From contig NZ_JACHMI010000001.1 of NCBI RefSeq assembly GCF_014207985.1, positions 6,183,001 through 6,247,000 on the forward strand: a DNA stretch of 64,000 bases, written 5' to 3'. The position numbers were made by a program, and so were the translations under genes. The notes beneath the pieces are model-generated. The model was not told where the DNA came from. It saw only the letters and a program-made list of their open reading frames with translations, and did not search any database. This document shows positions 41,489-50,244 of this stretch, piece after piece (the first letter of the stretch is position 1; each line of letters starts with the position of its first letter). The stretch is from Nonomuraea rubra. GTDB lineage: Bacteria; Actinomycetota; Actinomycetes; Streptosporangiales; Streptosporangiaceae.

Positions 41489-43030
41489 ATGCGCAGCAAG
41501 CGCCCACGCGGGCGCCGCCCCCGGCTCGCCGTCGCGTATGCCGCGACCGCAGCGATCCTGGGACCGCTCATCTGGCTCTGGCAAGGCAGCCTGCTGCCGG
41601 ACTCGTACTCGGTCATGACCATGGGGTACGCGGACTACGGCGGCGGACCGCACGCCTCCTCGTCGCCGACGGCGCCGGGAGCGGAGACGGTCGCCCACCA
41701 CGAGCACGTGCCGCAGGCGGAGAGCGGGCGGGACGTCAGCCGGCTGATCGCCGATCCGGATCGCCCGGCCGACGTCGCCATGACCATCGTCGCCCGCCGG
41801 CAGCGGTTCCGCCTGCCCTCCGGCCGGGCCTTCGACGGCTACACGCTCAACGGCACCTCCCCCGGCCCCGCCATCAGGGCTGTGAAAGGACAACTGGTCC
41901 AGGTTCGGCTGATCAACGAGTCGGTGCCGGGAGGCGTCACCCTGCACTGGCACGGCGTCGACGTGCCCAATGCCGCGGACGGGGTCGCCGGCGTCACCCA
42001 GGACGCGGTCGGCGTCGGCGGCGAGTTCACCTACCGGTTCGTCGCCGACCAGGCCGGCACCTTCTGGTATCACTCCCACCAGATGTCGCACGAACAGGTC
42101 CGCGGGGGGCTGCTCGGGGCGCTGGTCGTCGCACCGGCGCGACGCGAGGACGCCGGCGCGGGCCCCATTGTGGACGTCGAGGCGCTGGTGCACCTGTACC
42201 AGGGGGTGCGCACCGTCAACGGGCACGAGGGTGACCTCCGCATCGCGGCTCCACCCGGATCGCGGGCCCGGGTACGGGTGATCAACACCGAGTACGGACT
42301 CATGCCCGCCTGGGTGAGCGGTGCCCCGTACCGGCTGATCGCCGTCGACGGCACCGACGTCAACGGCCCCGCACAGGTCCGGGACGAGGCGGTGGCGGTG
42401 GCGGCCGGAGGGCGCGCCGACCTCGAGGTCACCATGCCCGAGGACGGCTCGCCGATCCGGGTCCACCTCGGCGGCCCGAGCGGCATCGTGCTCGGCTCCA
42501 CCTCGTATCACGCACCACCGGTACCCCGGCCGGCGGCGACACTCGACCTGCTCACCTATGGCGCGCGGGCGCCACTCACCTTCGACCCCGGCAAGCCGGA
42601 CCGGCGGTTCGACTATGCCATCGGGCGCCGTCCCGGGTTCCTCGATGGAGTGCCCGGGCTGTGGTGGACCGTCAACGGCGGGCTCTACCCCGGCGTGCCG
42701 ATGTTCCACGTAACGGAGGGCGAGGTGGTGCGGATGAGGATCTCCAACGACAGCGGCGAGGCCCATCCCATGCACCTGCACGGCCATCACGCGGTGGTGC
42801 TCAGCCGAGACGGCGTCCCCGCCACCGGGAGTCCCTGGTGGGTGGACTCCCTGGAGGTCGGCGTCGGCGAGACGTACGAGATCGCCTTCGTCGCCGACAA
42901 CCCCGGCCTCTGGATGGACCACTGCCACAACCTGCCCCATGCCGGCGAAGGGCTGACGGCTCACCTGATGTACGAGGGGTACACCACGCCGTTCACTGTC
43001 GGAGGGCGGGCCGGCAACGAGCCGGAGTGA
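41489..43030 (+). CDS. Multicopper oxidase, membrane-anchored or exported
   Basis: 513 aa. An N-terminal basic stretch and helix (LAVAYAATAAILGPLIWLWQ, residues 13-32) anchor or export the protein. Copper ligands are present in order: HWHG at 153-156, YHSH at 194-197, HPMHLHGHH from 426, and the type 1/3 H-C-H-x3-H at 478-484 (HCHNLPH) with a leucine near the axial position. Three cupredoxin domains fit the length. It would oxidise phenolics, metals or another donor with O2 outside the membrane. The second histidine-rich stretch (HHEHVPQAESGRD, 70-82) may bind copper. Probably co-transcribed with the DUF6220-like gene upstream. Confidence 0.92.
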   Translation: MRSKRPRGRRPRLAVAYAATAAILGPLIWLWQGSLLPDSYSVMTMGYADYGGGPHASSSPTAPGAETVAHHEHVPQAESGRDVSRLIADPDRPADVAMTIVARRQRFRLPSGRAFDGYTLNGTSPGPAIRAVKGQLVQVRLINESVPGGVTLHWHGVDVPNAADGVAGVTQDAVGVGGEFTYRFVADQAGTFWYHSHQMSHEQVRGGLLGALVVAPARREDAGAGPIVDVEALVHLYQGVRTVNGHEGDLRIAAPPGSRARVRVINTEYGLMPAWVSGAPYRLIAVDGTDVNGPAQVRDEAVAVAAGGRADLEVTMPEDGSPIRVHLGGPSGIVLGSTSYHAPPVPRPAATLDLLTYGARAPLTFDPGKPDRRFDYAIGRRPGFLDGVPGLWWTVNGGLYPGVPMFHVTEGEVVRMRISNDSGEAHPMHLHGHHAVVLSRDGVPATGSPWWVDSLEVGVGETYEIAFVADNPGLWMDHCHNLPHAGEGLTAHLMYEGYTTPFTVGGRAGNEPE

Positions 43031-43182
43031 ACCTGTGGACCCATGACGTGCTCCTGCCGCCACGAGCAAGATCCTTTTCGTTGCCTATGTGATATGGCAT
43101 CGCGATGTACGCACATGGTCGACAGTGCTGCCTTTTTCTACAATTCCTGCGATTCAATCACTTCTGTCCCATAGGGGCCCTT

Positions 43183-46100
43183 TTGTCACTCGCATTCCGG
43201 CACGTACGCGTGCTGGCGGTATCGAGCATCGTTCTGGCCGCGTCGGCGGCCGTTCCACCCGCCGGCGCGGCCACGGCCGCCGTCCCGGCGTTATCCGAGT
43301 CATCCGCCGCGTCCGCACGCACGATCACCCTCATCACCGGCGACAAGGTGAAGGTCACGACCGGCCCCGACGGCGGCGTGACGTCCATGCTGCTGAGCCC
43401 GGACGGGCAGCGGCCCGTGGACGCCGTCACGCACACGGAGGCCGGCGAGAGGTACGTCTTCCCCCGGTCCACCCTGAAGTACCTGGCCGCCGGCCTGTTG
43501 GACCGGAACCTGTTCAACGTGACCCGGCTGCTGGCCAGCGGATACGACGACGCGCGGCGTGACCGCCTGCCGCTCATCGTCTCCTACACCGACGCCGCCG
43601 CCCGCTCCAGGACCGCCGCCGTGCCCCAGGGCGCCCGGCAGGTGCGCGCCCTGTCCAGCATCCAGGGCGCCGCCGTGGACGCCGACCGGTCGGCCGCGTT
43701 CTGGGCCTCGCTCACCAAGGACGCCCGCCTCCCCGGCTCCTCCGGCCGCGCGAGCGGCGAGGCGGCCCTCTCGGGCGGCATCGCCAAGGTCTGGCTCGAC
43801 GGAAAGGTGAAGGCCGACCTCGCCGAGAGCACCGCCCAGATCGGCGCCCCCCAGGTGTGGGAGTTCGGCAACACCGGCGAAGGCGTGGACGTCGCCGTCC
43901 TCGACTCGGGCATCGACACCGCCCACCCCGACCTGGCCGGGCGCGTGGCGCAGGCCGAGACGTTCGTACCCGACCAGACCGTCGAGGACGGCCAGGGGCA
44001 CGGCACCCACGTCGCCTCCACCATCGCCGGCACCGGCGCCGCCTCCGGCGGCAAGGAGCGCGGCGTCGCCCCCGGCGCCCGCCTGCACGTCGGCAAGGTG
44101 CTGGACAACGCCGGCGAAGGCCAGGAGTCCTGGGTGCTGGCCGGCATGGAATGGGCCGCCCGCACCGAACGCGCCAAGATCATCAGCATGAGCCTCGGCG
44201 CGCAGGCCACCGACGGCACGGACCCGCTCAGCGCGGCCGTCAACCAGCTCAGCGCCGAGACGGGCGCGCTGTTCGTGGTCGCCGCGGGAAACTCCGGCCC
44301 CACCGCCTTCACGGTCGGCACGCCGGCCGCGGCCGACGCGGCCCTGGCCGTCGGCGCGGTGGACGGCGCCGACCAGCCGGCCGACTTCTCCAGCAGGGGC
44401 CCGCGCGCGGGTGACCGCGGGCTCAAGCCGGAGATCACGGCTCCCGGCGTCGACATCCTCGCGGCACGCTCGCAGTACGCCGCCGAGGGCGACGGCTTCT
44501 ACCAGACGATGAGCGGCACCTCGATGGCCACGCCGCACGTCGCGGGCGCGGCGGCGCTGCTGGCCGCGCAACATCCGGACTGGACCGGCGCCCAGTTGAA
44601 GGACGCCCTGGTCAGCACTGCCAAGCCCACCCCGGACCACTCCCCCGCCGAGGCCGGCAGCGGGCGTCTGGACATCGCCGCCACCAGCACCGCCACCGTG
44701 TTCGCCACGGCGAGCGCGTTCGCCGGCTACCGGTCGTACCCCGTCGAAGCGGGCACGACGAGCACCAAGGACGTGACCTACACCAACCTCGGGGAGGCTC
44801 CGGTCACCCTCGACCTGGCCACCCGCGTGAACGGCGCGCCGCAGGACGCGTTCACGCTGTCGCAGCCGCAGGTCACCGTCCCGGCGCACGGCACGGCCAC
44901 CGTGCAGGTCGTCGCGCACTACGACGAGGTTCCCGCCGACACCACGGTCACCGGCACGGTCGAGGCCACGGACGCCTCGGGCGCCCCGCGCGCCCGCACC
45001 CTCATCGGCGCCGCGCAGGAGGGGGCGCGACACGTCCTCGCCATCAACGCCAAGGACCGCTCCGGCGAACCGCTGGGCGGCGACCTCATCCTGACGGGCA
45101 AGAAGTTCTTCGCCCCGCTCATCCTGGACCCCTCCGGCACCGGCACCATACGCATCCCCGAGGGCACCTACACCGCCTGGCTGCACGCCGACCTCGAGGG
45201 CGCGAACGGCCCCCGCTCCCGCGGCTACGGCGAGCTCGCGGTGACCGACATCGTGCTCGACCGGGACCGGACCGTCGTCATCGACGCGCGCAAGGCGCGG
45301 CGCCTGACCGCGGTCACCCCCAGGGCCAGCTCCCTCGACGGCGTCCGGATCGACGTCTACCGGGGCGTCGCCGACGACGACTACACCGCCACCAGCCGGT
45401 GGCCGGACGCCTCCTACGACAGCGTCTGGACGTTGCCGACGGGCGGCAAGGTGGGCGTGGGCGCGTTCGAGCTCGGCGGGCACTGGCGGCTGAACCAGCC
45501 GGCCATAACCATCTCCACCTCCGGCCACGACTTCGACGACGCCATCGTGCACCGCGGCGCGGCTCCGCTGCCCAAGGGCCACCACACGCTGGAGGCCGTC
45601 TTCGCCGGTGACGGGGACGCCGCCGGCTACCGGGGCAAGGGTGCCGAGGGCAAGGCCGTGATCGTCCGGAACAACGACACGGTCAGCCGCGAGGACCAGG
45701 CCGCCGCAGCAGCAGCGGCGGGCGCGAAACTGCTGCTCGTCGTCAACGACGGCCCCGGACGCATCGTCCCCTGGAACGACCCGATCTACGGAGCGCCGAA
45801 CCTGGCGCCGCTGACGGTGGCCTCGCTGGGCATCGACGAGGGCGAGAAACTGATCGCGCAGATCCAGCGCGGGCGGCGCACCCTCCTCCACGTCACGTCG
45901 AATCCGGCCACCGAGTACGTCTACGACCTGGTCCACCGCTTCCAGGGCGCCGTGCCCGCGGACCCGGCCTACCGGCCAGGCAGCAAGGATCTGGCCCGGG
46001 TGAACGTCTCGTTCCGTAATTATCGGCAGTCCAGGGTGGTCGAGTCGCGCGACGACTACTGGCGGTTCGGATACAGCACCGCGACGGCCATCGGTGCCTC

Positions 46101-46911
46101 GGAGGCGCCGGCCATCGGCGAGCGCACCGACTACGTCACGGCCGGGGTGTCCTGGCACGAGGCGGCGACAATCGTCCGCGAGGTCGGCCAGGAGAGCATC
46201 CGACCCGTCGCGTACCGGGCGGGTACGAGCACGGACCTGCACTGGTTCGGCCCCATTCACCGGCCGCGCTCGGCACCCGGGACGTCGCCGCTGCGCCAGG
46301 ACGACCTGCTGCAGGTGGTCCTGCCCGGTTGGGGCGACTCGGGAGCCGGCCACGTCGGGGGCACCTTCCTCAACAGCATGGTGTCCAACTCCCTGAAGCT
46401 GTACCAGGGAGACACCCTGCTGGGCGAGGCGCCCTACGACCAGCTGCTCGTCACCGGCCTGCGGCCGGAACGACTGCCGTACCGGGTGGTGTCGGAAAAC
46501 TCCCGCGGCACGTGGGCAAACCCCTACTCCACCAGCACCCGCACCGAATGGGGCTTCACCTCCGAGGCAGGCGCCGCGGGCGCGATCGAGCGGCTGCCGT
46601 TCATCCAGCTCGACTACGCGGTGAACACTGACGTCGCCGGCAAGGCGCGCCGCCGCGCCGACCTCACCGTCACCCCCTCCCACCTGGACGGAGTGGCCGG
46701 GGCCGGCGACCTGCGAGCGGTCACCCTGGAGATCTCCTACGACGACGGGGCCACCTGGCGCAAGGCCCGCCTCGACCGGGGCAGGGACGGCTGGCGGACC
46801 CGTCTCGACGCTCCCGCCGCAGCGTCGTTCGTCACGCTCAGGGCCGCCGCCCGCGACAGCCGGGGCAACACCGTCGCCCAGACCATCACGCGAGCGTTCG
46901 GTCTGAAGTGA
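43183..46911 (+). CDS. Large secreted subtilisin-like (S8) serine protease
   Basis: 1242 aa from TTG 43183, chosen because AGGGG lies five bases upstream and it gives a clean signal peptide (MSLAFRHVRVLAVSSIVLAA, then AxA); ATG 43105 would add 26 unlikely residues. A propeptide-like region starts TITLITGDKVKV. The catalytic triad is D241 (AVLDSGIDTAHPDL), H273 (GQGHGTHVAST) and S447 (SGTSMATPHVAGAA), with the oxyanion asparagine in AAGNSGPT. Residues about 540-1242 are beta-rich C-terminal domains of the long actinobacterial S8 type. An extracellular protease for scavenging or development. Flanked downstream by a strong palindromic terminator. Confidence 0.93.
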   Translation: MSLAFRHVRVLAVSSIVLAASAAVPPAGAATAAVPALSESSAASARTITLITGDKVKVTTGPDGGVTSMLLSPDGQRPVDAVTHTEAGERYVFPRSTLKYLAAGLLDRNLFNVTRLLASGYDDARRDRLPLIVSYTDAAARSRTAAVPQGARQVRALSSIQGAAVDADRSAAFWASLTKDARLPGSSGRASGEAALSGGIAKVWLDGKVKADLAESTAQIGAPQVWEFGNTGEGVDVAVLDSGIDTAHPDLAGRVAQAETFVPDQTVEDGQGHGTHVASTIAGTGAASGGKERGVAPGARLHVGKVLDNAGEGQESWVLAGMEWAARTERAKIISMSLGAQATDGTDPLSAAVNQLSAETGALFVVAAGNSGPTAFTVGTPAAADAALAVGAVDGADQPADFSSRGPRAGDRGLKPEITAPGVDILAARSQYAAEGDGFYQTMSGTSMATPHVAGAAALLAAQHPDWTGAQLKDALVSTAKPTPDHSPAEAGSGRLDIAATSTATVFATASAFAGYRSYPVEAGTTSTKDVTYTNLGEAPVTLDLATRVNGAPQDAFTLSQPQVTVPAHGTATVQVVAHYDEVPADTTVTGTVEATDASGAPRARTLIGAAQEGARHVLAINAKDRSGEPLGGDLILTGKKFFAPLILDPSGTGTIRIPEGTYTAWLHADLEGANGPRSRGYGELAVTDIVLDRDRTVVIDARKARRLTAVTPRASSLDGVRIDVYRGVADDDYTATSRWPDASYDSVWTLPTGGKVGVGAFELGGHWRLNQPAITISTSGHDFDDAIVHRGAAPLPKGHHTLEAVFAGDGDAAGYRGKGAEGKAVIVRNNDTVSREDQAAAAAAAGAKLLLVVNDGPGRIVPWNDPIYGAPNLAPLTVASLGIDEGEKLIAQIQRGRRTLLHVTSNPATEYVYDLVHRFQGAVPADPAYRPGSKDLARVNVSFRNYRQSRVVESRDDYWRFGYSTATAIGASEAPAIGERTDYVTAGVSWHEAATIVREVGQESIRPVAYRAGTSTDLHWFGPIHRPRSAPGTSPLRQDDLLQVVLPGWGDSGAGHVGGTFLNSMVSNSLKLYQGDTLLGEAPYDQLLVTGLRPERLPYRVVSENSRGTWANPYSTSTRTEWGFTSEAGAAGAIERLPFIQLDYAVNTDVAGKARRRADLTVTPSHLDGVAGAGDLRAVTLEISYDDGATWRKARLDRGRDGWRTRLDAPAAASFVTLRAAARDSRGNTVAQTITRAFGLK

Positions 46912-46916
46912 CGCAC

Positions 46917-46946
46917 CCGGTGGGAGGGCCGCGGCCCTCCCACCGG
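46917..46946. terminator. Perfect 30-bp palindrome, bidirectional terminator
   Basis: CCGGTGGGAGGGCCG followed by its exact reverse complement, starting 5 bp after the protease stop. It separates the plus-strand protease from minus-strand remnants and can terminate both ways. Confidence 0.8.
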
Positions 46947-46970
46947 TGTCCGGCCCGGCCGGCTCACGGC

Positions 46971-47886
46971 TCACGGACGCGGGATGTTGCGCAGGTTGGA
47001 CCGGGCGAAGCCGATCATGCGGCCCACGCCGCCGTTCAGCACGAGCTTGCTCGTCGTCGTGGCGAAGCCGGCCAGTTGGCGGCCGGTGAGGTGTGGCGGC
47101 ACGGCCAGCGCGTTGGGGTCGGTGACCACGTCCGGCAGGGCCGGGCCGTCGTGCTCCAGCATGGCGCGCAGCGCGTCGCGCACGTCCCTGGGATCTTCGA
47201 CCCGTCGCCAGCCGTTGGGTGTCAGGTAGCGGGCCGCCCAGACGGTGCACATGCCGGTGTCGACGGTGAAGACGGCGTCGCCCCACACCGCCAGGTCCAG
47301 CTTGGAGCGGCGGCCCAGGCACTCGGGCTGTCGACCTGCACGGTGCGTACGTGCTCGGGCAGGAAGGCGGTGTAGGGGAAGTCGGTGCCGAGCAGGACGA
47401 GCAGGGCGGCCTCGTGCATCGCCTCATAGGCGGCGCCATAGCCGAGCAGCCCGGACATGCCCACGTCGTACGGGTTGTCGTACTGGATCCACTCCTTGCC
47501 GCGCAGCGCGTGCCCGACCGGTGCTTTGACCCTCTCGGCGAAGGCCATCACCTCGTCGTGGGCACCGGCGCTGCCGCCCCCGCAGAACAGCGTGACAGAG
47601 TCGGCCTCGTCGACCAGCCGGGCCGGCTCAGCGATCTCGGCCTGACATGGGTTTCCTGGAAGCAGGAGGTGCCGATCTCCGCACTCGGGATGTGGGCGGC
47701 CGCGGCCAGCACGGGCGCCATGCTCCGGTGCGCGTCGTACAGGCCGTTGATCAGGTGCACATGGCCAGGTCCGCTGATCAGGTGCACATGGCCAGGTCCG
47801 CAACTGCCCGCGCACACGCAGAGCCGTCCGGTGATCCGCGCCTCCGCCCCCGCCGCGAACGCTCCCACCTCCTCGTGCCGCACCTA
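46971..47886 (-). pseudogene. poxB: Pyruvate oxidase/dehydrogenase-type TPP enzyme (poxB-like), broken
   Basis: The minus strand holds poxB-like pieces in changing frames: [33 protein letters not shown] (with a duplicated segment), [20 protein letters not shown] and [14 protein letters not shown] near the N-terminus; then [20 protein letters not shown] and MSGLLGYGAAYEAMHEAALL in the middle; then DVRDALRAMLEHDGPALPDV and SKLVLNGGVGRMIGFARSNL at the C-terminal end. Most of the TPP-binding domain is missing and there are several shifts and a 27-bp tandem duplication. No function. Confidence 0.85.
47748..47801. repeat. 27-bp exact tandem duplication inside the poxB pseudogene
   Basis: 47748-47774 is repeated exactly at 47775-47801. 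In the poxB frame it inserts nine residues ([18 protein letters not shown]) into the conserved GPG-x-x-H-L-I-N segment, a replication-slippage event. Confidence 0.9.
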
Positions 47887-48077
47887 CGTGTGCTGCGGCG
47901 GGTCGAGAACCGGTCGGCGACTCCGGCATGCCTGCTCGGCCGGTCAAGGCCGCGCACCCTCTGCGCGCCGTCGATCAGCGCCAGGACCTCGTCCGCCGGC
48001 GTCCGCGGTCGAGACCGCCCCCGGGACGACCCCGGCGCCGGCCACGTCAATCAGGAGGACGGCACGGTACGGCCCCC

Positions 48078-48370
48078 TCAAGGCGAGGCGGGAAGAGCGG
48101 CCAGGACGTCCTGCGTGGTGCCGGTCTCAGCGATGCGAGGGAAGATCCGAGCAATGCTGTGATCCTGGCTCGCCCCGTCGGTGTCGGTCATGGCATCCAC
48201 CGGCAGCGTGACATGGAAGCCCTGCTCATGGGCGTCACGGGCGGGGAATGCAGCGCCGAGGTCGTTGCGTCCAGCCGGACCGCCGGCGACGTTGACGAGT
48301 ACAACAGGCAAGCCGCGGCGCCGGAACTCAGCGAGCAGCTCACGGTTGCGCTCGAGGACTTCCGGGACCG
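48078..48370 (-). pseudogene. Isochorismatase-like cysteine hydrolase with central deletion
   Basis: Reads VLERNRELLAEFRRRGLPVV then L-V-N-V-A-G-G-P-A-G-R, jumps to ARDAHEQGFHVTLPVDAMTD and SIARIFPRIAETGTTQDVLA, then stops. The middle with the catalytic cysteine and cis-peptide loop is deleted, and no start codon with ribosome binding site is found. The homologous family hydrolyses isochorismate or amides such as nicotinamide. Confidence 0.7.
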
Positions 48371-48452
48371 GCCGTTCTCACGCTCGATCGGCGTCAGGAA
48401 GTCCAGCAGGTAAGCCCGTACGATCGCGCTGGCTTGACGTCGTACAAGGCTG

Positions 48453-49874
48453 TCAGTTGCCCGACGGGCGCCCGGCGGCCGGTTCTGACAGCGGCAGGCG
48501 GACGGCGAACCGGGCTCCGCCCGTGCAGTCCTCCACGGTGAGGGACCCGCCATGGGCCCGGCAGGTCTCCCGGCTGATGGCCAGCCCGAGCCCGCTGCCT
48601 CCCGGATCGAGGCGCTGCCCCTCCGGTAGCCGGACGAAGGCGGTGAAGACGCGCTCGCGATCCTCGAGGGCGATGCCGGCGCCGTCATCCTGCACGATCA
48701 CCACGGCCTGGTCGCCGGCTTGCTCGACCGAAACGTCGACCCGTGACCGGGCGTGCCGCCGCGCGTTGACCAGAAGGTTGTTCAGCACGCGGCTCAATTG
48801 CACCCGCGAACCCCATACCGTCGGCTGACCGGTCGCCCGCAACCGGATCCGGACCCCGCCAGGGGGCAGGCCGGCCAGCTCATCCCTGACCAGGGCGGCC
48901 AGGTCGAGCGGCCGGTACGCCTCCGGTGGGGCGTCCTTGACCCGGGTGTAGGCCAGCAGGTCGTCGATGATCGCTTCGAGCCGATCCGTGCTGTCCAGCG
49001 TGCGCCGCAAGGCCGCGTGGGCGTCCACCTCGCCGGGGTACATCAGCGCCTCCTCCACCTGGGTGCGCAACGCGGTCACCGGGGACCTCAGCTCGTGAGA
49101 GGCCATGGAGGCGAACCGGCGGTAGGCGTTCACCGCCTCCTCCAACCGATCGAGGTAGGCGTTGGAGGCACGGGCGAGCTGGGCGATCTCGTCGTCGCCC
49201 GGTGGTGCCGGGACCCGCATGGTCAGGTCCTTCGCCGTGGCCTCGCCCATCTTCGCGCTGATCGCCCGAACCGGGCGCAAGGTCCGGCCCACCACCACCC
49301 AGGTGACCCAGCCGGCCATCACGGACGCGACCAGGACCGCGGCCCCGAAGCCGGCCTCCAGGTAGTGCATGGACAGGGCGGGAGGCTGCACCGTACCGGC
49401 GTAGATGTAGTGCGGTCCATCCCTCAAGGGCGCATCGGGCATGTGGGGCTCGAGTCGCAGGGCCGTGACCAGCAGGCATCTGCCCTTACTCCAGGACGGG
49501 CACGCGGTGAAGTCCTGCATGCCGTCGCCGGGGGCAGGCCTGAGCGCGCTCAGCGGCGGCTTTCCGGCAGCATCGGCATTGGCCACCACCACGCGCCCCC
49601 GGGAGTCAACGAGTTGGAGATACCTGGCACGCGCGGCCGGCTCGACTGGATTCGGCGGCGGGATGTAACCGGGCCGCATCCTGCTGACCCAGTCGACGAC
49701 GGCCAAGTGCATGTCCTCCGCAAGCTCCGTGGCGATCTTGTGGCGGATGCCGGAGATGGTCACGGCGCCGAGTACCGTGAGAATGACCAGGAACAGCGCC
49801 CCTACGACGAGGGCATAACGCACGCGGATGGAGCAGGGGTAGGGCCAGCGCCGCCCATTGGTCTTCGGTGACAT
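48453..49874 (-). CDS. Sensor histidine kinase (orphan)
   Basis: 473 aa. TM1 is near residues 18-40 (YALVVGALFLVILTVLGAVT), followed by an extracytoplasmic sensor of about 130 residues and TM2 near 175-200 (AAVLVASVMAGWVTWVVVGR). HAMP domain to about 250, then the phosphoacceptor H260 (FASMASHELRSPVTALR), N box (VLNNLLVNARRHARSR), G1 (VIVQDDGAGI) and G2 (GGSGLGLAIS). The external pair of cysteines (FTACPSWSKGRCL) could form a disulphide. ATG 49874 has GAAGG upstream. No response regulator adjoins on either side, so its partner is elsewhere or was lost. Related in the kinase core to the truncated kinase at 11980. Confidence 0.9.
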   Translation of the reverse strand: MSPKTNGRRWPYPCSIRVRYALVVGALFLVILTVLGAVTISGIRHKIATELAEDMHLAVVDWVSRMRPGYIPPPNPVEPAARARYLQLVDSRGRVVVANADAAGKPPLSALRPAPGDGMQDFTACPSWSKGRCLLVTALRLEPHMPDAPLRDGPHYIYAGTVQPPALSMHYLEAGFGAAVLVASVMAGWVTWVVVGRTLRPVRAISAKMGEATAKDLTMRVPAPPGDDEIAQLARASNAYLDRLEEAVNAYRRFASMASHELRSPVTALRTQVEEALMYPGEVDAHAALRRTLDSTDRLEAIIDDLLAYTRVKDAPPEAYRPLDLAALVRDELAGLPPGGVRIRLRATGQPTVWGSRVQLSRVLNNLLVNARRHARSRVDVSVEQAGDQAVVIVQDDGAGIALEDRERVFTAFVRLPEGQRLDPGGSGLGLAISRETCRAHGGSLTVEDCTGGARFAVRLPLSEPAAGRPSGN

Positions 49875-50244
49875 GCGCCTTCTTTCCCGCCAACCCCTCA
49901 GCCGCCATGGGCTGCCTGTACGCACCGCTGTGGGTGCGACATGCAGTGGCCTTCGTTCACAGGCGGAAGCTGCCGCCCTGCTGCGAGCTCGAGCCGGGGG
50001 CGATCGTTCTTGACGGCTACGCGGTGATGGTCAGAGCAACAGCCGTCGCAGGGACCCTCCCGCACCGAGGCAACGCCGTCGCCCCATCTGCTCCCCAACG
50101 CACATCCTGTGGCATACCCGCAGCTCAACCACGTATGCAAACACCTGTCCCACCGGAACGGCATGCGATCGAGCCCTCTGGCGCGAGATCGCGCACCTGT
50201 TGCGCAATCCCTGCTCGGCGCGAGCGCCGCCTATGATCATGCGG
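49875..50244. other. Divergent intergenic region
   Basis: 370 bp between the minus-strand kinase and the plus-strand peptidase. No gene seen; it must hold both promoters, but no strong consensus stands out. Confidence 0.5.

Noticed and set aside
40964..43069. 701-codon minus-strand frame opposite the DUF6220-like and multicopper oxidase genes
   Set aside because: Shadow; it spans two real genes and the copper-binding motifs are on the plus strand.
43300..47439. 1379-codon open frame on the minus strand opposite the subtilisin gene
   Set aside because: It is a shadow created by strong third-position GC on the plus strand; its translation is low-complexity Gly/Ala/Arg/Val and crosses the terminator and the poxB pseudogene.
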